Source of the DNA: Anaerolineae bacterium
GTDB taxonomy: Bacteria > Chloroflexota > Anaerolineae > UBA4142
DNA: 5,382 nt
Direction of reading: 5' to 3'
NCBI GenBank assembly: GCA_026417715.1
Contig: JAOACU010000208.1
Span: forward strand, 1 to 5,382
Of this stretch, positions 1 through 5,191 are shown in pieces. Position numbers and translations under genes: made by a program. How positions within the stretch are numbered: the stretch's first letter is position 1; each line of letters opens with the position of its first letter. The notes under the pieces are model-generated. The model was not told the origin of the DNA, searched no databases, and saw nothing but the letters and a program-made list of their open reading frames with translations.

Positions 1-1209
1 TATTTGAACCGTGTGGTGGCAGAGCAAAAATTGGAAATCGCCGATTTGACGAATCAGGTCGCGCGCGTGCCGACTCTCGAAGCCGAATTGCAAGCCGCGC
101 GCGAAACGTTGGCGCACCTCCCTGCGGAATCGGTCCAAGTCACCGATGCGACCGCGCGCGTGGCTCAACTGGAAGTCGAACTGCAAACCGCGCGCGAGAC
201 GCTCGCTCAACTCACTCAAGAACTGGCGCGCGCTCAAACAGACGCGGCACGCGCGACGGAACTGGAAGCAGAATTGCAAACCGCGCGCAGTACGCTCGCC
301 TCGCTACCACCAGAATCTGTGGGAACATCAGACGCGGCACGCGTGGCAGAACTCGAAGCGGAACTCCAAGCCGAGCGCGCGACAGTTGCACAATTGGTGG
401 ACGAGTTGACGCGCGCGCAAGAGCGAATGGCGCAACTGGCTATACGCGCCGAGCCAAACCAAGCCGAAGTGGAGCACTGGCGCGCGCGTGTAGCGGAGCA
501 CGAAGAATACATTCGGGAGTTGACTCTACGTTTGGAGCAAGCGCGCCAACGCGGTGATCGTTTGGCGAGTGATTGGGAATACGAGAAAATTCGCGTTGCC
601 GAGTTGACACAGCAATTGCACCAAGCCCAAATGCAAATCGCCGAGTTGGCGGCGTTGCGCGATCAAATCGCCCAAGACCAAACGCGCGTGGCAGAGTTGA
701 CGCAACAGTTGGAACAAGCGAATGTGCAGGTGGCGCGCGTGAAGGAACTGGAAACGCACATCGCTAAATTGCAGACGCGACTGGAACGCCAGAAGACGCA
801 ACTGGCGACCGCGCGCCGCCAAGCCGCGTCGGTCACGCGCACCAAAACGAGCGCGCAAAAAAGTCGCGCGCGCCTTGCCGAGTTGAAGAAACAACTTGCG
901 CTTGCCAAACGACAGATCAAGATGATGCAGGTGCAATCACAAAAACGCGAAGCGATGATTGTGGACTTGACGACGCGCCTCTATCGTCTGCGCCAAGCGG
1001 AGATGGAAAAACTAGAGCGCATTGTGGGCATCGGACCCAAGTATGCGGCGCGCTTGCGCGCAGGCGGCATCACGACCATCACCGCGCTGGCGAGTGCGAC
1101 GGTGGAGCAATTGCAAGAGATCATCCAACCGCGCCGCTGGCAAAAGCCCAAGTTCGATTTTTGGATCAAACAAGCGCAACAGTTGAGTCGCCAGAGAAAA
1201 TCGCGCTAG
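1..1209 (+). CDS. Coiled-coil protein with C-terminal helix-hairpin-helix domain (5'-truncated)
   Basis: The reading frame is open through the left edge, so the true start probably lies upstream; the TTG at 4 is only the first possible start codon. Residues are numbered from that TTG. About residues 1-335 are almost pure coiled coil, rich in A, E, L, Q and R. LExEL motifs recur at residues 25, 56, 87 and 117, and RVAELTQQL recurs at 197 and 228, giving a period of about 31 residues. Two LPxESV segments (39-44, 101-106) put prolines into the helix. The C-terminal part contains VGIGPKYAARLRAGGITT (341-357), a typical helix-hairpin-helix glycine hairpin like that of DUF4332-type domains, followed by a Trp-containing tail. 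Such hairpins usually bind DNA backbone or other proteins. A structural or DNA-associated role is inference; the specific function is unknown. No membrane segment is visible in the part present. Confidence 0.85.
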   Translation, partial: YLNRVVAEQKLEIADLTNQVARVPTLEAELQAARETLAHLPAESVQVTDATARVAQLEVELQTARETLAQLTQELARAQTDAARATELEAELQTARSTLASLPPESVGTSDAARVAELEAELQAERATVAQLVDELTRAQERMAQLAIRAEPNQAEVEHWRARVAEHEEYIRELTLRLEQARQRGDRLASDWEYEKIRVAELTQQLHQAQMQIAELAALRDQIAQDQTRVAELTQQLEQANVQVARVKELETHIAKLQTRLERQKTQLATARRQAASVTRTKTSAQKSRARLAELKKQLALAKRQIKMMQVQSQKREAMIVDLTTRLYRLRQAEMEKLERIVGIGPKYAARLRAGGITTITALASATVEQLQEIIQPRRWQKPKFDFWIKQAQQLSRQRKSR

Positions 1210-1216
1210 AGAACAG

Positions 1217-1260
1217 AATGCCCGAAGAGTTTAGCAAAAACTTTTCGGGCATTGTGTTTT
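1217..1260 (+). terminator. Intrinsic terminator after the coiled-coil gene
   Basis: Arms 1217-1232 (AATGCCCGAAGAGTTT) and 1238-1253 pair over 16 positions with one G.U wobble (1227/1243), closing a 5-nt loop, and are followed by GTGTTTT. It begins 8 nt after the stop codon at 1207-1209. The U run is short and interrupted by G, but the stem is very strong. Confidence 0.85.
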
Positions 1261-1323
1261 CTAGTCGCACATCATTTTATCTTCGCGTGACTCGTGTTAC
1301 CCTAGTGAAAGGTAGGACAAGTT

Positions 1324-1434
1324 GTAACTACTCAGGTATGCCACAGGGAACACTGAGAACACAGAGAAAAACAAAAATTTCTCTGTGACCCCTGTGTGCT
1401 CTGTGGCGGAAATTCAGTATGGCTGAGTAGTTAC
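1324..1434 (-). mobile_element. 111-bp MITE-like inverted-repeat element, copy 1
   Basis: The ends are perfect 12-bp inverted repeats, GTAACTACTCAG at 1324-1335 and CTGAGTAGTTAC at 1423-1434. The inner arms are imperfect palindromes made of 9-bp CACAGAG-like units, three per arm, around an A/T-rich centre, so the whole element can fold into one long hairpin. It has no coding capacity. It is nearly identical to the reverse complement of 4976-5085, differing by one substitution and one extra A. The strand is assigned relative to copy 2, taken as plus. No target duplication is visible at this copy: GACAAGTT lies on the left and CATTTCTC on the right. It is probably non-autonomous and mobilised by a transposase encoded elsewhere. 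Confidence 0.75.
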
Positions 1435-1492
1435 CATTTCTCTGTGCCCCCTATGTGCTCTGTGGCAAAAATTCAGTACGGCTGAACAGTTT
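1435..1492 (-). repeat. Degenerate half copy of the 111-bp element
   Basis: Bases 1436-1492 align with the right arm of copy 1 (1377-1434) at an offset of 59 bp, with about 9 mismatches in 58 positions. They share the ATTTCTCTGTG start, the TGTGCTCTGTGGC core, AATTCAGTA and a decayed GGCTGARYAGTT end. It is clearly older or more diverged than copies 1 and 2. It ends 12 bp before the ggt ATG, so it forms the immediate 5' leader of that gene. Confidence 0.7.
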
Positions 1493-1504
1493 GTGAGAAC
1501 AACA

Positions 1505-3139
1505 ATGACTCTGGCTTTTAATTCACGTCGTTCGCCTGTCCTTGCGCGCGGTGGAATGGTTGCGTCTAGCCAACCACTGGCAACGCTGGCAGGCATCAAA
1601 ATTCTATTGCAAGGTGGCAATGCCGCTGATGCCGCAGTTGCCACTGCCGCTGCACTCAACGTCACCGAGCCGACCTCAACGGGCTTGGGCGGCGATATGT
1701 TCGCGCTGTACTACGACGCGCGAACGAAACAAGTGACCGCGCTCAACGGTTCGGGACGCGCGCCCGCCGCGCTCACGCTTGATGTAATCCAGCGCGACGG
1801 TCTAGTCTCCGATCCCCAATCTCCAATCTCCAACCCCTTCCACGCGCACAACATCACCGTGCCTGGTGCCTGCGCGGGCTGGTGCGATTTGATCGCGCGG
1901 TATGGCACGATGCCGATGCGCGACATCCTTGCGCCGGCGATTGAACTCGCTGAACGCGGCTTTCCCGTCGCGCCGCTCACGGCATACTACTGGGCACGCG
2001 GGGTGGAACGCCAACTCCGTTACGCGCTCAACGGACACGAATTGACGATTGACGGACGCGCGCCGCGCGCCGGCGAAATCTTTCGCAATGCTGGTCTCGC
2101 GCGCACTTTGCGCACGATTGCCGAAGGAGGCAAAGAAGCATTTTATCGCGGCGAAATTGCGCGCGCAATCGTTGACGTGGTGCAACAAGCCGGTGGTGTG
2201 ATGACACTCGACGATCTTGTCGCGCACGAGTCCACGTGGGATGAACCGATCAGCACAACCTATCGCGGTTATCGCGTCTGGGAATGTCCACCGAACGGTC
2301 AAGGACTTGCCGCGCTCATCGCGCTAAACATTTTGGAAGGATTCGATTTGCGCGAACACGCGCCAATGAGTGCGGCGCGCTGGCATTTGCTCATCGAAGC
2401 ATTGCGCGTCGCGTTTGCCGATACGCGCTGGTACGTTGCCGATCCCAGGTTCGCGCCTGCACCACTCGACGGATTGCTATCGAAGAAATACGCTGCTGAA
2501 CGACGCGCACTCATCAATACGGAACACGCAACACGCAATACAACTCACGGTTCACCCGTCGCTTCGTCCGACACGGTGTACTTTTGCGTTGTGGATGGCG
2601 CAGGTAATGCATGCTCGTTCATCAACTCGAATTATATGGGCTTTGGCACCGGCATTGTGCCAAAAGGATGGGGCTTTACGTTACAAAATCGCGGCAATAA
2701 CTTTTCGCTTGACCCGCATCACCCCAACGCGCTCGCGCCGCGCAAGCGTCCGTGTCACACGATTATCCCAGGAATGATCACGCGCGAATCGGATGGATCG
2801 TTGTACGCGCCGTTCGGCGTGATGGGTGGTTTTATGCAACCGCAAGGTCACGTACAAGTCGTCGTCGCGATGATTGACGATGGACTCGACCCGCAGAGCG
2901 CGTTGGATCGCCCGCGCTTTTGCTTGACGACCGCGACGCCGGCGAGTCGCGTGGAAATCGAAGAAGGCGTACCGTTCGAGACGATGGCAACGCTCGCGCA
3001 AATGGGGCATGACCTTGTGCCAGTGAGTGGCTATGCGCGCGCGACGTTTGGGCGAGGACAAATCATTCGTCGCGATCCCGATGGGACGTTATGGGGAGGG
3101 AGTGACCCGCGCGCCGATGGCTGCGCGATGGGCATTTGA
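1505..3139 (+). CDS. ggt: Gamma-glutamyltransferase (gamma-glutamyltranspeptidase) family protein
   Basis: This is a 544-residue N-terminal-nucleophile hydrolase. The family cleaves or transfers gamma-glutamyl groups from glutathione or related amides after self-cleavage into two subunits. Visible marks, numbered from the ATG at 1505, are GGNAADAA near the N-terminus, TGLGGDMF (59-66), GSGRAP with Arg85 as the likely glutamyl-carboxylate ligand, ITVPGACAGW, and the nucleophile region DTVYFCVVDGAGN with Thr357 as the predicted nucleophile. Further marks are NYMGFGTG, LQNRGNNFSLDPHHPN, APRKRPCHTIIP and GVMGGFMQPQGH. Cleavage before Thr357 would give chains of 356 and 188 residues. There is no signal peptide, which suits the cytosolic YwrD-like branch rather than periplasmic E. 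coli Ggt. ATG 1505 is preferred over GTG 1493 because the GTGAGAAC before it can serve as a weak ribosome site. Two period-7 DNA segments lie in frame. The 3' end overlaps the convergent Nudix gene by 51 bp. The exact substrate is unknown. Confidence 0.92.
   Translation: MTLAFNSRRSPVLARGGMVASSQPLATLAGIKILLQGGNAADAAVATAAALNVTEPTSTGLGGDMFALYYDARTKQVTALNGSGRAPAALTLDVIQRDGLVSDPQSPISNPFHAHNITVPGACAGWCDLIARYGTMPMRDILAPAIELAERGFPVAPLTAYYWARGVERQLRYALNGHELTIDGRAPRAGEIFRNAGLARTLRTIAEGGKEAFYRGEIARAIVDVVQQAGGVMTLDDLVAHESTWDEPISTTYRGYRVWECPPNGQGLAALIALNILEGFDLREHAPMSAARWHLLIEALRVAFADTRWYVADPRFAPAPLDGLLSKKYAAERRALINTEHATRNTTHGSPVASSDTVYFCVVDGAGNACSFINSNYMGFGTGIVPKGWGFTLQNRGNNFSLDPHHPNALAPRKRPCHTIIPGMITRESDGSLYAPFGVMGGFMQPQGHVQVVVAMIDDGLDPQSALDRPRFCLTTATPASRVEIEEGVPFETMATLAQMGHDLVPVSGYARATFGRGQIIRRDPDGTLWGGSDPRADGCAMGI
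1800..1834 (+). repeat. Heptanucleotide array inside ggt (CTCCAAT type)
   Basis: Consecutive 7-mers read GTCTAGT, CTCCGAT, CCCCAAT, CTCCAAT, CTCCAAC; the last four (1807-1834) are close variants of one unit. In the ggt frame the array encodes roughly LVSDPQSPISN (residues 100-110), a Pro/Ser-rich linker just before the conserved ITVPG segment. CCCCAAT-type heptamers resemble the short tandemly repeated repetitive sequences described from filamentous cyanobacteria. That resemblance is in pattern only. Confidence 0.65.
2517..2551 (+). repeat. Heptanucleotide array inside ggt (ACACGCA type)
   Basis: 7-mers in order are ATACGGA, ACACGCA, ACACGCA, ATACAAC, TCACGGT. Two are identical and the rest keep an A/T-C/T-A-C start. 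In frame they encode about NTEHATRNTTHG (residues 338-349), ending 8 residues before the predicted nucleophile Thr357. The unit resembles the ACACTGA array at 3755-3801 upstream of dus. Confidence 0.6.
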
Positions 3140-3634
3140 ACGCCACTTGGCAATCGCCGCGCGATGTGTGGAGAACGCAAGTTGCTCTTCGGGAATTTCA
3201 TCGGGCGCGAAAAAGCGCACATCGGCAGAGTCACTACCCGGACGTAACTCGCCTCCAACAATGTGCGCCGTGTAAACGACCAGCACGCCCGCCGTACCTT
3301 TCTCGCGATGAAAGTACGACCACACGCCCAGCAAATCGTCGGTGACGACGTGCAAGCCGGTTTCCTCCCAGCACTCGCGTTGTGCGGCTTGTTCGACCGT
3401 TTCGTCTATCTCCATAAATCCTGCGGGCAAGCACCACAAGCCCTTGCCGGGATTTTCACCACGCAAAACCAAAACGATTTTGCCATCCTCGCGCTGCGCA
3501 ATCACGCCAGCGGCAATCGGTGGATTGAGATAGATGATATGTCCACACGCTGGACACACCGGACGCGCGTGCCCATCCTCCACAACGCGCGTGGTCAATG
3601 CGTGTCCGCACCGATGACAGAATCGGGGTTGCAT
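3089..3634 (-). CDS. Nudix hydrolase with N-terminal zinc ribbon
   Basis: A 181-residue protein. The N-terminal zinc ribbon has two CxxC pairs, CHRC (Cys6, Cys9) and CPAC (Cys27, Cys30), of the kind seen in NADH pyrophosphatases (NudC-like). A Nudix domain follows. The Nudix box spans residues 72-94 and matches GX5EX7REUXEEXGU exactly: Gly72, Glu78, Arg86-Glu87, Glu90-Glu91, Gly93. The glutamates bind the metal ions used to hydrolyse nucleoside-diphosphate-X substrates. Compared with E. coli NudC (about 257 residues) it lacks the extra N-terminal domain, and no SQPWPFPxS NADH-specificity motif is visible, so the substrate is open. ATG at 3634 is chosen over GTG at 3637 because GAGGT (reverse complement of 3641-3645) lies 6 nt before the ATG but only 3 nt before the GTG. 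It converges on ggt, overlapping 51 bp tail to tail, and diverges from dus. Confidence 0.93.
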   Translation of the reverse strand: MQPRFCHRCGHALTTRVVEDGHARPVCPACGHIIYLNPPIAAGVIAQREDGKIVLVLRGENPGKGLWCLPAGFMEIDETVEQAAQRECWEETGLHVVTDDLLGVWSYFHREKGTAGVLVVYTAHIVGGELRPGSDSADVRFFAPDEIPEEQLAFSTHRAAIAKWRSNAHRAAIGARVTPSP

Positions 3635-3640
3635 CACACG

Positions 3641-3645
3641 ACCTC
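3641..3645 (-). promoter_or_regulatory. Ribosome binding site of the Nudix gene
   Basis: On the minus strand this reads GAGGT, 6 nt upstream of ATG 3634. The spacing rules out the in-frame GTG at 3637 as the preferred start. It is the clearest Shine-Dalgarno site in the window. Confidence 0.6.
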
Positions 3646-3648
3646 GTT

Positions 3649-3682
3649 ATTCGACGAAAGACCAAAGACGAAGGACAAAGTC
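3649..3682 (-). repeat. Heptanucleotide array in the Nudix leader (GAAAGAC type)
   Basis: Plus-strand 7-mers are ATTCGAC, GAAAGAC, CAAAGAC, GAAGGAC, then a partial AAAGTC. They share a GAC end. The array lies between the predicted Nudix -10 element and its ribosome binding site, so it would be transcribed as part of the 5' leader. Confidence 0.6.
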
Positions 3683-3685
3683 AGG

Positions 3686-3714
3686 TTCGTGCTCTTCGTC
3701 ACTTGTAGTATAAT
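3686..3714 (+). promoter_or_regulatory. Candidate promoter of dus
   Basis: A perfect TATAAT at 3709-3714 faces dus and would give a leader of roughly 85 nt that includes the ACACTGA array. The hexamer 17 bp upstream (TTCGTG, 3686-3691) matches the -35 consensus poorly, and no extended TGn is present, so the assignment rests on the -10 alone. It shares bases with the minus-strand -10. Confidence 0.45.
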
Positions 3715-3735
3715 CTCAACGCATCAACTTGGCAA
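3707..3735 (-). promoter_or_regulatory. Promoter of the Nudix gene
   Basis: On the minus strand, TTGCCA (3730-3735) and TATACT (3707-3712) are separated by exactly 17 bp; each matches the sigma-70-type consensus at 5 of 6 positions. Transcription would start near 3700, leaving a leader of about 65 nt. Its -10 overlaps the plus-strand TATAAT, so polymerase probably cannot occupy both promoters at once. Confidence 0.6.
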
Positions 3736-3754
3736 ATGCAACAAGCCACACTAC

Positions 3755-3801
3755 ACACTGAACACCGAACACTAAACACTGAATACTGAACACTGAACAC
3801 T
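3755..3801 (+). repeat. Heptanucleotide array in the dus leader (ACACTGA type)
   Basis: Six 7-mers in register read ACACTGA, ACACCGA, ACACTAA, ACACTGA, ATACTGA, ACACTGA, followed by a partial ACACT. The array ends only 4 bp before the dus ATG and occupies the place where a Shine-Dalgarno site would be expected. Confidence 0.85.
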
Positions 3802-3805
3802 TCCG

Positions 3806-4792
3806 ATGAACAACCAGACCCGTGTTCCCAAATTTTTCGTTCGCGAGATACCCATCTACGGCGATGTGATACTCGCGCCGATGGACGGTTATTCCGATGC
3901 GCCGTTCCGCGCGCTCTGCGTCGAATTCGGCTCCGCGATGTCGTACACCGAATTCATCAGCGCAGAAAGTTTGCTCCATCCCGCTGTGCCCGATGCGATC
4001 ACGCAACGCAAATTGCGATTCGATGCGCGCGAGCGGGTGCGCGTCGTCCAAATCTACGGGCACGACGAAGACAAGATCGTTCAGGCGGCACAAAAATTGC
4101 AAGACCAGCAAGCGCTGGACATACTCGATTTGAATATGGGTTGCTCGGTGCGCGACATTGCCGCGCGCGGCGCGGGCGCAGGGATGTTGCGCGAGCCAGC
4201 GAAAATCGCGCGTATCGTGGCGCGCTTGACGCGCGTGTTACGCGTACCCGTGACCGCCAAGATTCGGTTGGGCTGGGACGAACGGACGCGCAACTATTTG
4301 GAGATCGCGCGCATTTTGGAGGAAAACGGCGCGGCGTTGATCGCCGTGCACGCGCGTACCAAAGCGCAAGGATACGGTGGCGTGGCGGATTGGAGCGCGA
4401 TTGCGGAAATCAAACAAGCGGTCAAAATTCCGGTGCTGGGCAACGGCGATGTGAAAACCGTTGCCGATATTGCGCGCATCAAATCGCAGACCGGTTGCGA
4501 TGGCGTGATGATCGGGCGCGCGGCGATTGGCAACCCTTGGATTTTTGCGCGCCAAGAACGCGCGCGTATCGCGCCGCGCGAATGGCTGGCGGTAGTCAAA
4601 CGTCATTTGGCAGAACACTTGGAATTTTACGGTGCGACGCGCGGTTTGATTCTGTTCCGCAAGCACGCGTATCGCTACGTGCAAGGCGAACCCGGTGCGG
4701 CGGCATTGCGCCACGCTTTGATGCTGTGCAACGACGTGCGCGAGTTTGAACGCTTGTTGGAGGAATTTGCTGTGGTGGTGATCAAAAAGTAA
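3806..4792 (+). CDS. dus: tRNA-dihydrouridine synthase (Dus family, DusB/NifR3-like)
   Basis: A 328-residue FMN-dependent enzyme that reduces specific uridines of tRNA to dihydrouridine. The TIM barrel begins with VILAPMDGYSDAPFR (21-35). The active-site strand is LDLNMGCSVRDI (107-118) with Cys113 as the predicted proton donor; the usual proline after this Cys is Ser here. TAKIRLGWD (150-158) carries a likely catalytic or substrate Lys152, HARTKAQGYGGVADW (182-196) follows, and FMN-phosphate contacts are expected in LGNGD (211-215) and IGRAAIGNPWIFARQ (236-250). The C-terminal helical tRNA-binding region includes RKHAYRYVQG (285-294). Length is normal for bacterial Dus. An in-frame TGA at 3794-3796 leaves ATG 3806 as the only sensible start, and no Shine-Dalgarno site precedes it. 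Which tRNA position is modified cannot be told from sequence; the DusB-like assignment rests on the GRAAxGNPWIF motif. Confidence 0.94.
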   Translation: MNNQTRVPKFFVREIPIYGDVILAPMDGYSDAPFRALCVEFGSAMSYTEFISAESLLHPAVPDAITQRKLRFDARERVRVVQIYGHDEDKIVQAAQKLQDQQALDILDLNMGCSVRDIAARGAGAGMLREPAKIARIVARLTRVLRVPVTAKIRLGWDERTRNYLEIARILEENGAALIAVHARTKAQGYGGVADWSAIAEIKQAVKIPVLGNGDVKTVADIARIKSQTGCDGVMIGRAAIGNPWIFARQERARIAPREWLAVVKRHLAEHLEFYGATRGLILFRKHAYRYVQGEPGAAALRHALMLCNDVREFERLLEEFAVVVIKK

Positions 4793-4905
4793 TGCTGAGT
4801 GTGTCATTCTGAGGCGCGCTTTGTGCGCCGAAGAATCTCTCAAAGGACTTTGCGAGACGCTTCGCTGCGCTCAGCGTGACAGATTGCCTTACCAGCATTA
4901 CTTTT
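4785..4905. repeat. Nested inverted-repeat structure at the dus 3' end
   Basis: The outer arms are a perfect 13-bp inverted repeat, AAAAGTAATGCTG (4785-4797) and CAGCATTACTTTT (4893-4905); the left arm contains the dus stop codon TAA (4790-4792). Inside lies an 80-bp hairpin unit bounded by TGTCATTCTGAG (4802-4813) and CTCAGCGTGACA (4870-4881), with a small GGCGC/GCGCC stem (4813-4817/4825-4829) near its left end. The TGTCATTCTGAG...GAAGAATCTC pattern resembles dispersed hairpin repeats found in many bacterial genomes. With CTTTTG at the end of the outer arm it may also act as a weak terminator for dus. Confidence 0.65.
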
Positions 4906-4967
4906 GTAGCACTACCTTTGCTGTGACACTGCAACGCTTGTGGCTGGAAGATGGTAACCCCATGGCG
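4906..4967. other. Short spacer with no recognisable feature
   Basis: This spacer lies between the nested hairpin and the target duplication of element copy 2. No open frame, promoter or repeat stands out. Confidence 0.4.
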
Positions 4968-5093
4968 ACTGTTTCGTAACTACTCAGCCATACTGAATTT
5001 CCGCCACAGAGCACACAGGGGTCACAGAGAAATTTTTGTTTTCTCTGTGTTCTCTGTGTTCCCTGTGGCATACCTGAGTAGTTACACTGTTTC
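4968..5093 (+). mobile_element. MITE-like inverted-repeat element, copy 2, with 8-bp target duplication
   Basis: The element is 4976-5085 (110 bp), with 12-bp perfect terminal inverted repeats GTAACTACTCAG/CTGAGTAGTTAC. It is flanked by the direct repeat ACTGTTTC at 4968-4975 and 5086-5093, which is exactly 8 bp because the neighbouring bases differ. It carries no open reading frame. Its arms contain three 9-bp CACAGAG-like units each and can form a long hairpin. It is the inverted, nearly identical partner of 1324-1434. Ends beginning GTAA plus an 8-bp duplication are features reported for IS66-family elements, so an IS66-type transposase acting in trans is a reasonable but unproven guess. 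Confidence 0.85.
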
Positions 5094-5152
5094 CGAGTGA
5101 TGCAAGTGGTGTCTTCCTTTGCTTAACGTGAACGCTCTAGGAGAAAGAGGTT

Positions 5153-5191
5153 TCTAGACCTCACAGGTCTCGGAGACCTGTGAGGTCTGGA
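5153..5191. repeat. Perfect palindrome built of alternating 9-mers
   Basis: Arms AGACCTCACAGGTCT (5156-5170) and AGACCTGTGAGGTCT (5174-5188) are exact reverse complements around CGG; the pairing extends to 5153/5191 with one wobble. Each arm is itself a small hairpin, AGACCT-3 nt-AGGTCT, so the site can fold as one 15-18-bp stem or as two 6-bp stems. No T run follows on either strand, so an intrinsic terminator is not supported. It looks like a dispersed palindromic (REP-like) unit. Confidence 0.7.

Noticed and set aside
1252..1282. Promoter for ggt (TTGTGT and TTATCT-like hexamers)
   Set aside because: Both hexamers match the consensus at only about half the positions and overlap the terminator tail; not reported as a feature.
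1493..1504. GTG at 1493 as the ggt start
   Set aside because: It has no ribosome site ahead of it and lies 1 bp from the repeat end; the same bases serve better as the leader of ATG 1505.
3649..3801. CRISPR array
   Set aside because: The units are 7 bp with no spacers and there are no cas genes.
1505..4792. ggt, Nudix and dus as a functional system
   Set aside because: The orientations are convergent and divergent, they do not form one operon, and the pathways are unrelated; only adjacency links them.
4238..4843. A 201-residue open frame on the minus strand
   Set aside because: It is antisense to dus, its composition is typical of a shadow frame, and it shows no family motif. The same applies to the long frames at 4141-4749 and 1802-2302.
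1324..5085. The inverted element pair with its three genes as a composite transposon
   Set aside because: The outer flanks (GACAAGTT left of copy 1, ACTGTTTC right of copy 2) do not match, copy 2 has its own complete duplication, and no transposase is present.
5153..5191. Intrinsic terminator at the palindrome
   Set aside because: No T run follows on either strand and no gene ends nearby.
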